Position numbers and translations under genes: made by a program. The notes beneath the pieces were generated by a model. The model had not been told where the DNA came from, did no database searches, and saw nothing but the letters and a program-made list of their open reading frames with translations. This document shows, in pieces, positions 1-5,512 of a stretch of 20,608 nt of DNA. The stretch's first letter is position 1. Every line of letters starts with the position of its first letter. Origin of the DNA: Patescibacteria group bacterium (GTDB taxonomy: Bacteria > Patescibacteriota > Minisyncoccia > Minisyncoccales > UBA10102). The stretch spans positions 1-20,608 of the forward strand of contig JAHIUP010000032.1 in assembly GCA_018816925.1 (NCBI GenBank). Direction: 5' to 3'.

Positions 1-626
1 AAAGAAAGGAAGTAGGATTGGTCTTTTGCTTTGTCTTTTGCCTGAAGCAATCGGCAGGAGCCGATACCTTCTGAAGAGAAGCTCTCGGAGCCCCGGCGGC
101 ACGGTTTCGCCGAAGGCGAACGACGGGGCGAGAGCGCAGACCCCAATCCGACGCTGGCGGATTGAGGGTCGGTTCTCTGAAGAGGGTATCGGCGAATGCG
201 TGCATAGTGCCCGGTAGCCACAAGGTCAGCTCCCATGCGCATTGCCTTCTCAAAAAAGAGTCCAAACTTCACCTCCTTATTGCACATAATATCCGGGTTG
301 GGCGTGAGTCCTTGCTGGTATCCTTCCACCATATAGTCCACCACCCGCCTCTTATACTCCTCCACGAAATTCCACACATAGAAGGGAATACCTAAGTGAG
401 CCGCCGCCCTGCGAGCAGACCTCTCGTCCTCGTCTGCCGTACACGCGGGAGTGAGGTCGGAAGACCAACACCTCATATGCACGCCAACTACTTCAACCAT
501 TCGGCTTTGCTCAGGGTGGCCGTGCCTTCCAGGCACGGCCAAGCCCTCCCTTTGCAAAAGGGCCGCCGCTACGGAAGAGTCCACCCCTCCCGACATCGCT
601 ACAAATACACTCTGCTTCTTTCCCAT
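1..626 (-). CDS. mnmA: tRNA-specific 2-thiouridylase MnmA, 5' part, carrying two in-frame palindromic insertions
   Basis: MnmA activates U34 of Lys/Glu/Gln tRNAs with ATP and replaces O2 by sulfur. About 208 codons are visible; the gene leaves the window at base 1. Residues 12-19 form the PP-loop SGGVDSSV. TPNPDIMCNKEVKF (about 108-121) holds the catalytic Cys115. ATGHYARI lies at 137-144 and LLQAKDKAKDQSYFL near 193-207. The start ATG (626) fits the family N-terminus, MGKKQSVFVAMSGGVDSS. Two segments do not belong to the family: residues about 29-43, encoded by a perfect 10-bp hairpin, and residues about 147-189, encoded by the large palindromic element at 60-193, where other MnmA proteins need only around ten residues. 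The frame stays open through both and the downstream block resumes exactly, so the protein may still work. The partner catalytic Cys lies beyond the window edge. Confidence 0.93.
   Translation of the reverse strand, partial: MGKKQSVFVAMSGGVDSSVAAALLQREGLAVPGRHGHPEQSRMVEVVGVHMRCWSSDLTPACTADEDERSARRAAAHLGIPFYVWNFVEEYKRRVVDYMVEGYQQGLTPNPDIMCNKEVKFGLFFEKAMRMGADLVATGHYARIRRYPLQRTDPQSASVGLGSALSPRRSPSAKPCRRGSESFSSEGIGSCRLLQAKDKAKDQSYFLS
60..193 (+). repeat. Palindromic element, copy C, inserted in frame in mnmA
   Basis: Outer stem: 60-72 pairs with 181-193 (GCCGATACC/GGTATCGGC at the base) and 75-80 with 173-178, separated by a tandem G.A mismatch. Inside lies an arm GCTCTCG.../...CGAGAG with apex TTCGCC-GAA-GGCGAA (106-120). 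A second hairpin follows: GACCC (139-143)/GGGTC (166-170), then AATCCG/CGGATT around the loop ACGCTGG. Junction and loop sequences match copies A and B, while the stem sequences differ. Read from the minus strand it adds about 42 Ser/Arg/Pro-rich residues to MnmA without a stop. The family resembles Rickettsia palindromic elements in behaviour; I do not recognise the sequence. Confidence 0.85.
496..541 (+). repeat. Short REP-like palindrome inserted in frame in mnmA
   Basis: A perfect 10-bp inverted repeat, TGGCCGTGCC (517-526) and GGCACGGCCA (532-541), flanks a 5-base loop. Next to it is CATTCGGCTTTGCTCAGGG, a degenerate form of the widespread intergenic motif CTTCGACTTCGCTCAGG. In the MnmA frame it encodes about 15 extra residues (LAVPGRHGHPEQSRM) between LLQREG and VVGVHM, two pieces that are contiguous in normal MnmA proteins. 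Confidence 0.7.
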
Positions 627-635
627 AATTCCCCT

Positions 636-664
636 AGTATGCCACAGAGATGCCCCTTATTCAA
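636..664 (-). promoter_or_regulatory. Putative mnmA promoter, close to the start codon
   Basis: TTGAAT (659-664), a 17-base spacer and CATACT (636-641) read on the minus strand. The -10 box ends 9 bases before the mnmA ATG, so the transcript would begin at or almost at the start codon. An AGGGG stretch between them could act as a ribosome site only if transcription began further upstream. Confidence 0.5.
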
Positions 665-703
665 TACAAAAAAAGCCGCATCATTAGAGTTGAGCGCACT
701 CTC

Positions 704-899
704 CTACCTTCTCTTAGGCAACTCTATACTAAGATCTCTACAAATCTTTTTGGACAAGAAGGCATTGACTTCCTTGTGTCTTGGAACCGTGGAAGATCTT
801 TGCATTACAGGATTAAAAAAAGACGCTATGTTTCGCGCCTTCTCTCACCAAAACACATCCCTCGTGCAGAAGATGCTGAACAAGATCGTACCTCTTCAT
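704..899 (-). pseudogene. hicA: HicA-like mRNA interferase toxin, frameshifted at a T7 run
   Basis: The ATG (899) overlaps the hicB stop in TAATG. The frame reads MKRYDLVQHLLHEGCVLVRE, then GAKHSVFF, then TAA at 815-813. Removing one T from the run of seven (821-815) restores NPVMQRSSTVPRHKEVNAFL and a natural C-terminus to the TAG at 706-704, 64 residues in all. This is the complete HicA double-stranded-RNA-binding-like fold with the catalytic His of the G-x-x-H motif (His24). HicA cleaves mRNA and is neutralised by HicB, encoded just upstream. The break may be a real inactivation, an assembly homopolymer error, or expression by slippage on the T7 run directly before the stop. The reading as hicA is firm; its activity is unknown. 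Confidence 0.85.
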
Positions 900-1120
900 T
901 AAAGAGAAACCAAGAGTTGTTCTCGAATCACCTTCCCTTTTGAGGTTTCTTTCTTATTCAAAAGCCGGTTGGTTTCCAAAATCAGTAAAAGCGCATCTTT
1001 CAGATTCTCTTTTACTTCTTGAAGAGTTAATCCCTGAGTATTCACTCCAGGTATTTCTTCTACCCAACCTGAATACCATTTTCCGCTCTTTTTATATATA
1101 GCCGTAAATTGTCTTGACAT
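899..1120 (-). CDS. hicB: HicB-family antitoxin
   Basis: A 73-residue protein with the HicB partial RNase H-like fold: FTAIYKKSGKWYSGWVEEIPGV is followed by NTQGLTLQEVKENLKDAL, the family pattern in which an aromatic/acidic strand pair precedes a helix. It would bind and block HicA, encoded one base out of phase downstream (TAATG overlap). There is no separate DNA-binding domain, as in other short HicB proteins. A GTG 15 bases further upstream would also keep the frame, but that codon lies inside the promoter -10 region, so I chose the ATG at 1120, giving MSRQFTAIY. The order hicB-hicA is the reverse of the E. coli arrangement but common elsewhere. Confidence 0.85.
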   Translation of the reverse strand: MSRQFTAIYKKSGKWYSGWVEEIPGVNTQGLTLQEVKENLKDALLLILETNRLLNKKETSKGKVIREQLLVSL

Positions 1121-1126
1121 ATCTGA

Positions 1127-1154
1127 ATTATACACCCGAAAAAAGCGATGTCAA
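1127..1154 (-). promoter_or_regulatory. Consensus promoter of hicBA
   Basis: TTGACA (1154-1149), a 16-base spacer and TATAAT (1132-1127), both perfect consensus boxes. The -10 box ends 6 bases before the hicB ATG, which predicts a leaderless transcript and fixes the start codon choice. Confidence 0.85.
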
Positions 1155-1157
1155 TCT

Positions 1158-1196
1158 GCTCCCCGGATGGGATGATTTTCGCCGCCCAAGAGTTGG
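1158..1196 (+). repeat. tRNA 3'-end-like sequence, left copy of an imperfect direct repeat
   Basis: GCTCCCCGGATGGGAT starts this stretch; its complement reads like a tRNA acceptor 3' strand plus T-stem 3' strand. The rest of a tRNA is missing. A perfect hairpin CGCCCAA-GAG-TTGGGCG follows (about 1182-1198). A related sequence sits at 2502 in the same orientation. Together they flank the GH15 gene and the small basic ORF. Confidence 0.35.
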
Positions 1197-1214
1197 GCGA
1201 GCTCGCTCATTTAC

Positions 1215-2279
1215 TTAGAGCTTATACCCTAACTCATACGCTGCAATAACGAACATCGCATGACTCCACGCGAGAGGCGTAATTGAGGACTTACCCTTCG
1301 TTGAAAAAACCTGCTCTGGAATATTGTCCATGAACTGCTGGCTATAAGTACGGAATAAGAGGTCTGCTTCTTTCTTTCTGTCGATTCTTGATAAAGCAAT
1401 AACATACCAAAAGGTTAAAAGCGGCCAGGACCCACCGCCTCCTTGCCCTGTTTTTCCTTCTTTTACAGCCCCATCATAGCGGTCGCCCTCGTAGCGAAGA
1501 ATTCCTCTGGAAGAAAACAGCTTCTGTTCAATCATCTTGAGAGAGCCGACCATCCTTTGTTCTAACGCCTCTACCCGGAAAGGCCAAACTAGCCCAAGAC
1601 AGCTTGCATCAATCTTTCTGTCAATCCTTGTGCCGCAGATTCTTGGATAATAGCTCCCATTGCATCTCTGGATTGCCTCCCCCATCTCTTGAGATGCTTT
1701 CTCCCATCTTCCCTGTGAGACCTTCCTTGCTGCTTGCGATAAACCAACGCTACAAGCCGCCAAAGAGTAAACAAAATTGCTCTTTTCCCTCGGTATTATC
1801 TTTCGTTCTTCCCACAAGTCATAGATTGTCCTGGAAAAATGCTTTCCTTGCCAAGTCCTGCACAATCCTTCTGCAAGAAGAGAGATAACTTGCTTTTTCT
1901 CTTTGCTGGGCTTTTGCCTTCCTCTCGTAAGCGCCCAAAGAAGCGCGCCTGCTTGGTCTGGTTGATATTGAGCGCCAGATTCCGGATCTTTTGCCCCGTT
2001 GGTGGCATACCGCCGAAACAACAACCCAGTTTCCAAGAAACCTTCTACCCGTTCAAGAAGCCACAGGACAAAACGCTCTTCAATCTTTGGGATGCCGAGG
2101 AGCTTTACTGCGTAGAGTATAAAGGCGGCATCTCGAGGCCAAACAAACCGATAATTTTTTGTTTCTTTCGAATAACAAGGATTATCAGTATTCGCTGCAA
2201 CGATTCCTCCATTTTCAAGCGCACAATCTAGAAACACTTCTTGGCTTTTCTTTAGAAGATGGCGGATATGCGGAACCAT
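1215..2279 (-). CDS. Glycoside hydrolase family 15 (glucoamylase/trehalase-like), catalytic domain only
   Basis: The 354 residues match the (alpha/alpha)6 barrel of GH15, inverting enzymes that release glucose from alpha-glucans or trehalose. Visible motifs are VWPRDAAF (about 46-53, substrate binding), DLWEER (proton-donor Glu), YDGAVKEGKTGQGGGGSWPL, and PEQVFS with PLAWSHAMF near the C-terminus (catalytic base Glu in PEQ). No signal peptide or membrane helix is evident, so it should act in the cytoplasm. The N-terminal beta-sandwich of longer bacterial GH15 enzymes is absent. The frame remains open upstream to a TAA at 2357-2355 with protein-like sequence but no ATG, GTG or TTG, so the true start may be a rare codon (an ATA at 2333 follows AGGAG) or the gene may have lost its 5' end. 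Substrate cannot be assigned. Confidence 0.85.
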   Translation of the reverse strand: MVPHIRHLLKKSQEVFLDCALENGGIVAANTDNPCYSKETKNYRFVWPRDAAFILYAVKLLGIPKIEERFVLWLLERVEGFLETGLLFRRYATNGAKDPESGAQYQPDQAGALLWALTRGRQKPSKEKKQVISLLAEGLCRTWQGKHFSRTIYDLWEERKIIPREKSNFVYSLAACSVGLSQAARKVSQGRWEKASQEMGEAIQRCNGSYYPRICGTRIDRKIDASCLGLVWPFRVEALEQRMVGSLKMIEQKLFSSRGILRYEGDRYDGAVKEGKTGQGGGGSWPLLTFWYVIALSRIDRKKEADLLFRTYSQQFMDNIPEQVFSTKGKSSITPLAWSHAMFVIAAYELGYKL

Positions 2280-2329
2280 ATTTTTTGACTCTACAAAAAA
2301 ACCGCCTGTTTGATAATTCCTTGAATACT

Positions 2330-2473
2330 CTATTGCTCTCCTAAGAGTGCTTTTTTACGAGCAGCTGGCTTCATTGCTTTTATCTCAAGCATTCTTTTCT
2401 TTGCCGCAAGTCGCTTTGGACTTTTCTTTAAGTGAGACCTCTTACTGTGTAATCCCGTTAATCGTTTTCCCAT
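2330..2473 (-). CDS. Small basic protein, 47 residues, unknown function
   Basis: The frame runs ATG (2473) to TAG (2332-2330): MGKRLTGLHSKRSHLKKS, then PKRLAAKKRMLEIKAM, ending in KKALLGEQ. Nearly a third of residues are Lys or Arg and acidic residues are few, which suggests nucleic acid or ribosome association; that is inference. It starts 82 bases after the DUF458 stop codon and its 3' end overlaps the open N-terminal extension of the GH15 frame by a few codons, as expected of adjacent genes in one transcript. The A/T-rich stretch before the ATG (AATAAAAGAAAAT) resembles other starts here. It could be a chance frame, but composition and fit favour a real gene. Confidence 0.5.
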   Translation of the reverse strand: MGKRLTGLHSKRSHLKKSPKRLAAKKRMLEIKAMKPAARKKALLGEQ

Positions 2474-2501
2474 ATTTTCTTTTATTATCTAATAACGCTG
2501 G

Positions 2502-2555
2502 CTCCCCGGGTAGGACTCGCCCCAAGATAAACCCGAGGGCGCCCCGTCGAACCCA
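2502..2555 (+). repeat. tRNA 3'-end-like sequence, right copy of an imperfect direct repeat
   Basis: On the minus strand this reads GTGGGTTCGA, 20-odd foreign bases, then GAGTCCTAC and CCGGGGAGCCA: the T-arm and acceptor 3' strand of a tRNA with an insertion in the T-loop. GTGGG and CCTAC can still pair. No matching 5' acceptor strand occurs upstream, where the DUF458 gene lies, so it is a fragment rather than a tRNA gene. Compare the copy at 1158. Confidence 0.35.
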
Positions 2556-3074
2556 CTAGGCGAAGCGGTCGGCAACCGAAGAGGCCACAAAGGAATCCGG
2601 CTTTATTCTCGCCTCAAAGCCGTTCCCGCGAATGAGTCCAATAACCTCTTTTATCATGTCTTTGGTGGCCCCATTCTCTCCTACGTCCGCGTGAATATAC
2701 TGAAAGGTGTAGGGAACCTTTTCGGGAGAGGCCTCTGCAATTTTTGCGAAATTCTCCCGGAGCCAAAGCGCAAGCTGGCACGAAAGAAGCACCTCCTGAA
2801 GGATGCGTTCGTGGAGATTGTGGAACTTACGGCCCGCGGGATAGCGCACGCGCTTCAAGAAGAACCTTCCTCCTTCCCCTTTGCGAAGCACCACGATAAC
2901 CGCAGGAAAAGCTGGCTCCTCTCCTGAAGAGGAATCGCACCCCACGATAACCTCATAGGAACCATGGGGTTTCTCGCGCATATAGGCAAGCATCTCCTGG
3001 AGAACCTGCTCCAGGGGAAGGTCGCCCTTGGAAGGGCTCGTAAAGGGTCCATTCACAAATACATCCATAGTCAT
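2556..3074 (-). CDS. DUF458 (YkuK-like) RNase H-fold protein
   Basis: 172 residues covering the whole DUF458 family, whose fold is related to RNase H; no reaction has been firmly assigned that I know of. Family marks are the N-terminal FTSPSKGDLPLEQVL, IVGCDSSSG with an acidic residue on the first strand, VRYPAGRKFHNLHERI, IHADVGENGATKDMI, and the C-terminal KPDSFVASSVADRFA. It is the last gene of the operon with tpiA, starting 6 bases after the tpiA stop. A second ATG two codons in (3068) is equally possible; AGGA lies 4 bases before the first and 10 before the second. The authentic C-terminus shows that the tRNA-like sequence beyond the stop does not interrupt the gene. Confidence 0.85.
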   Translation of the reverse strand: MTMDVFVNGPFTSPSKGDLPLEQVLQEMLAYMREKPHGSYEVIVGCDSSSGEEPAFPAVIVVLRKGEGGRFFLKRVRYPAGRKFHNLHERILQEVLLSCQLALWLRENFAKIAEASPEKVPYTFQYIHADVGENGATKDMIKEVIGLIRGNGFEARIKPDSFVASSVADRFA

Positions 3075-3080
3075 GAAATC

Positions 3081-3833
3081 CTACACCAAAAGCGCGTTCT
3101 TGACAAGGCGCACAAATTCGGCACCACGAAGGGAAGCGGCTCCCACGAGCGCTCCCTGTACATTCCCCTCTTGCAGGAATCCCTGAATATTCCTGGAGTC
3201 CGCGCTTCCTCCGTAAAGAATGGGAATCCCATGCGCCTCCTTGCCAAAACGAGTAGAGAGCAGCTCCCGCAGGGCCTCCACTGCCTTCCCTACTTCCTCT
3301 GGCGTTGCAAGGACGGCTCCCTTCCTGGAGCTTATTGCCCACTCTGGCTCATAGACCAGCACAAGGCGGGAAACGTTGGTCTTCGCTATCCCCTGAAGCG
3401 CCGCACCCGCTTGTCTAACAACATCTTTTCTCTCTCCGCGCTTCTTCTCTCCCACACAGAGCACGGGGATAAGGCCTGCTTGGAGGGCGGCCTGCAATTT
3501 TGCCGCTATCTGTCCTAATGTCTCTCCCAGCAAGTTCTTGCGCTCCGAATGCCCAAGGATAACGTAAGAGCACCCCATGCCCTTGAGCTGTGAAGGAGAC
3601 ACCTCTCCGGTAAAAGCTCCCTTCTGTTCTGCGGCGCAATCCTGGGCTCCGAGTTTCAACTGCCCCTTCTCTTCACAGACAACGCCAAGAAAGGAAAATG
3701 GAGGACAGAGGACCACCTCAACCCCTTGTACCGCCCCCGTTCCTTTCGCCACTTCCCTAGCAAGGGAACTCGCCTCCCCTTGAGTTCCTGGGTTCATTTT
3801 CCAATTAGCAACAATAAGCAGTTTTTTTGCCAT
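3081..3833 (-). CDS. tpiA: Triosephosphate isomerase, loop 6 atypical
   Basis: It interconverts dihydroxyacetone phosphate and glyceraldehyde 3-phosphate in the cytoplasm. With the start MAKKLLIVANWKMNP (ATG 3833) it has 250 residues, the normal length; an ATG three codons earlier directly abuts the dedA stop and is also possible. Catalytic residues are all visible: Lys12 in NWKMN, His95 in ILGHSERKN and Glu162 in YEPEWA. ILYGGSADSRN supplies the phosphate-binding Gly-Gly. The flexible lid that normally reads AIGTGK-A is AISSRKGAVLATPEE here, longer and without the GTG hinge. I recall similar lids in CPR genomes, but that is memory. The gene follows dedA and precedes DUF458 in one operon. Confidence 0.95.
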   Translation of the reverse strand: MAKKLLIVANWKMNPGTQGEASSLAREVAKGTGAVQGVEVVLCPPFSFLGVVCEEKGQLKLGAQDCAAEQKGAFTGEVSPSQLKGMGCSYVILGHSERKNLLGETLGQIAAKLQAALQAGLIPVLCVGEKKRGERKDVVRQAGAALQGIAKTNVSRLVLVYEPEWAISSRKGAVLATPEEVGKAVEALRELLSTRFGKEAHGIPILYGGSADSRNIQGFLQEGNVQGALVGAASLRGAEFVRLVKNALLV

Positions 3834-3842
3834 AAGATTCAT

Positions 3843-4463
3843 CTACTCTTTTGTTATACCCCGAACGTGCCTCCATATCCACCAGGCGGCTCCCAGCAAG
3901 ACAAAGAGTACGATGGCCCAGTCAAAGGTGCGAAAATACTCCCCCAAGATATCCCAGTTCTTTCCTGCAAGCATACCCGCATACGTCAGGGCAAAACTCC
4001 AAACAAGGGAACCGCCGAAGGTATAGAGCGAAAACTTCCAGATATTCATACGAGCGATGCCAGCAGGCAAAGAAATAAACGTACGCACTACTGGAAGCAC
4101 GCGAGAGAGCAGGACGATAGAATCCCCATATTTCGCGAACCAGGTCTCTGCCATGTCCACGTCGCTCTTTCGTACCAAGAGGTACTTGCCAAATCTGTTG
4201 AGAAACGCCCTTCCCCCCCAGAAACCAAGGGCATAGGAGATTAAGGAACCTATAAGGTTACCCGCGGCTCCCCAGAATACGACGGCAAACAGTGAAAGGG
4301 AACCCTCAAAAACTAGGAACCCGGAAAAGGGCATAATGATCTCGGAGGGGATGGGAATATTCGCGGACTCCAGAGCCATGAGCAAGGCAATGCCCGCGTA
4401 CCCTGTTGTCTCAATTACCCCGATGACCAAAGAGGCCAAGGAAGCAAGAATGCTTTCTAACAT
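3843..4463 (-). CDS. DedA-family membrane protein (SNARE-associated/VTT domain)
   Basis: 206 residues with about five hydrophobic segments. Marks of the family are ESANIPIPSEIIMPFSG near residues 30-46 (re-entrant loop with the acidic residue after the Pro), the glycine-rich GNLIGSLISYALGFWGGR, and RVLPVVRTFISLPAGIARM (the conserved Arg and Pro-Ala-Gly). Some DedA relatives transport undecaprenyl phosphate or maintain membrane lipids; the exact role of this one is unknown. It lies 2 bases after the galT-like stop and abuts tpiA, so it is cotranscribed with sugar-phosphate genes. With the family 2 glycosyltransferase two genes upstream, a link to lipid-carrier recycling is possible but inferred. 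Confidence 0.9.
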   Translation of the reverse strand: MLESILASLASLVIGVIETTGYAGIALLMALESANIPIPSEIIMPFSGFLVFEGSLSLFAVVFWGAAGNLIGSLISYALGFWGGRAFLNRFGKYLLVRKSDVDMAETWFAKYGDSIVLLSRVLPVVRTFISLPAGIARMNIWKFSLYTFGGSLVWSFALTYAGMLAGKNWDILGEYFRTFDWAIVLFVLLGAAWWIWRHVRGITKE

Positions 4464-4465
4464 AG

Positions 4466-5512
4466 CTACGATTGCTTACGGAGAAAGGCGGCCGCGGTCT
4501 CCGGTTCGATTGTAGAAATTTCAATGCCCGTACCGAGCTCGAATCCCGCCCAGGTCGCCGTCTTGGGAAGAATCTCCAGGTGCCAATGGTAGTGCTCATA
4601 GTTCCCCTTGTTCACGGGAGCTGTATGGAAGAAATAATTGTAGTCAGGGTCTCCGAGTCCCTTGAAGAGCGCGGAGAGCGCCTTCTGGAGGGCCTCCGCG
4701 AACGCCCATCGCTCTTCCTCTTCCATGTCCTCCATGTATGGGGAATGCTTTTTGGGATACACACGAACCTCAAAGGCCACCCTGGAGGCGAACGGGCAGA
4801 GCACCGCGAAGTTCTTGTTCTCAAAGACAATACGGCTCCCCTTCTTCAGGTTCCAGTCGAGCATGATGCAGTGCACGCACTTGCTCTGTTCTTTGAGGTA
4901 GCGCGCAGACCCGCGCAAGCTCCGGTCGATATCCGGGTCGATAATGGGAATAGCAATAAGCTGGGAATGAGGATGGGAGAGCGAAGCCCCGGCATCCGAC
5001 CCCTTGTTCTTGAATATTGTAATATGGTTCACGAGCTCCTCCTCTTTCAGAGAAACATACCTGCTATGGTACAGGTCCACGAGCTCCTTTACCTCTTCTA
5101 GGGAAAACTGGGGTACGTCTTTCGTGTGGTGCTTAGTAATTAGCACCTCATGGAATCCCACTCCATCCATTGCGGAAAACGGCCCTTCCAGGCGCGTGGC
5201 AAGCCGTCCTCCGGGCGTGAAGGCGGGATATTTGTTCAGCACGGAAACGGCGGTCCATTTCTTGGGCGCCTCACCTGGAGGAGGCAGGTTCATTCGCTTA
5301 CCTTTCCAGAACACCGCGGTTGCCGCTTCCTGCTTATCTAAACTCTCAAAAGGACATCTCTCCTTACCTTTGCTCTCCTGCTTCTTACGCTCCTTGCGAA
5401 AATCCTGCGGCTTCCTTGCCCTGCCTGTCGCAATAACCACCCAGTCCTTGCTGACGAGATCGAACCTAAGCTCGGAAGGCGCTTTCTCTTCCTTATATTT
5501 AGGCCTTCCCAT
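4466..5512 (-). CDS. galT: GalT-like sugar-1-phosphate nucleotidyltransferase (HIT superfamily)
   Basis: About 348 residues from ATG 5512 (MGRPKYKEEK), chosen over an upstream ATG at 5554 because that start lies deep in the preceding gene. GalT moves UMP from UDP-glucose to galactose 1-phosphate via a uridylyl-histidine intermediate. The N-half carries SELRFDLVSKDWVVIATGRA, CPFESLD (first metal-binding Cys) and SLSHPHSQLIAIP; the C-half carries CVHC, YPKKHSPYMEDM and the HYHWHLEI triad. GFELGTGIEIS near the end is shared by archaeal and bacterial GalT-like enzymes. The substrate could be another sugar phosphate. The start overlaps the glycosyltransferase end by 14 bases (5499-5512), which suggests translational coupling. 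Confidence 0.85.
   Translation of the reverse strand: MGRPKYKEEKAPSELRFDLVSKDWVVIATGRARKPQDFRKERKKQESKGKERCPFESLDKQEAATAVFWKGKRMNLPPPGEAPKKWTAVSVLNKYPAFTPGGRLATRLEGPFSAMDGVGFHEVLITKHHTKDVPQFSLEEVKELVDLYHSRYVSLKEEELVNHITIFKNKGSDAGASLSHPHSQLIAIPIIDPDIDRSLRGSARYLKEQSKCVHCIMLDWNLKKGSRIVFENKNFAVLCPFASRVAFEVRVYPKKHSPYMEDMEEEERWAFAEALQKALSALFKGLGDPDYNYFFHTAPVNKGNYEHYHWHLEILPKTATWAGFELGTGIEISTIEPETAAAFLRKQS

Noticed and set aside
396..943. Plus-strand frames of about 97-168 residues across mnmA and hicA
   Set aside because: The minus strand carries clear MnmA and HicA sequence there; the plus-strand translations show no family pattern and contradict it.
1161..1211. A 19-residue frame MSELAQLLGGENHPIRGAD after the GH15 gene
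   Set aside because: Too short to support; it runs through the hairpin and tRNA-like repeat and ends at the hicBA -35 region.
2480..2640. A complete tRNA gene with a T-loop intron on the minus strand
   Set aside because: T-stem and acceptor 3' strand are present, but no complementary 5' acceptor strand, D-arm or anticodon arm is found; an intact DUF458 C-terminus occupies that region.
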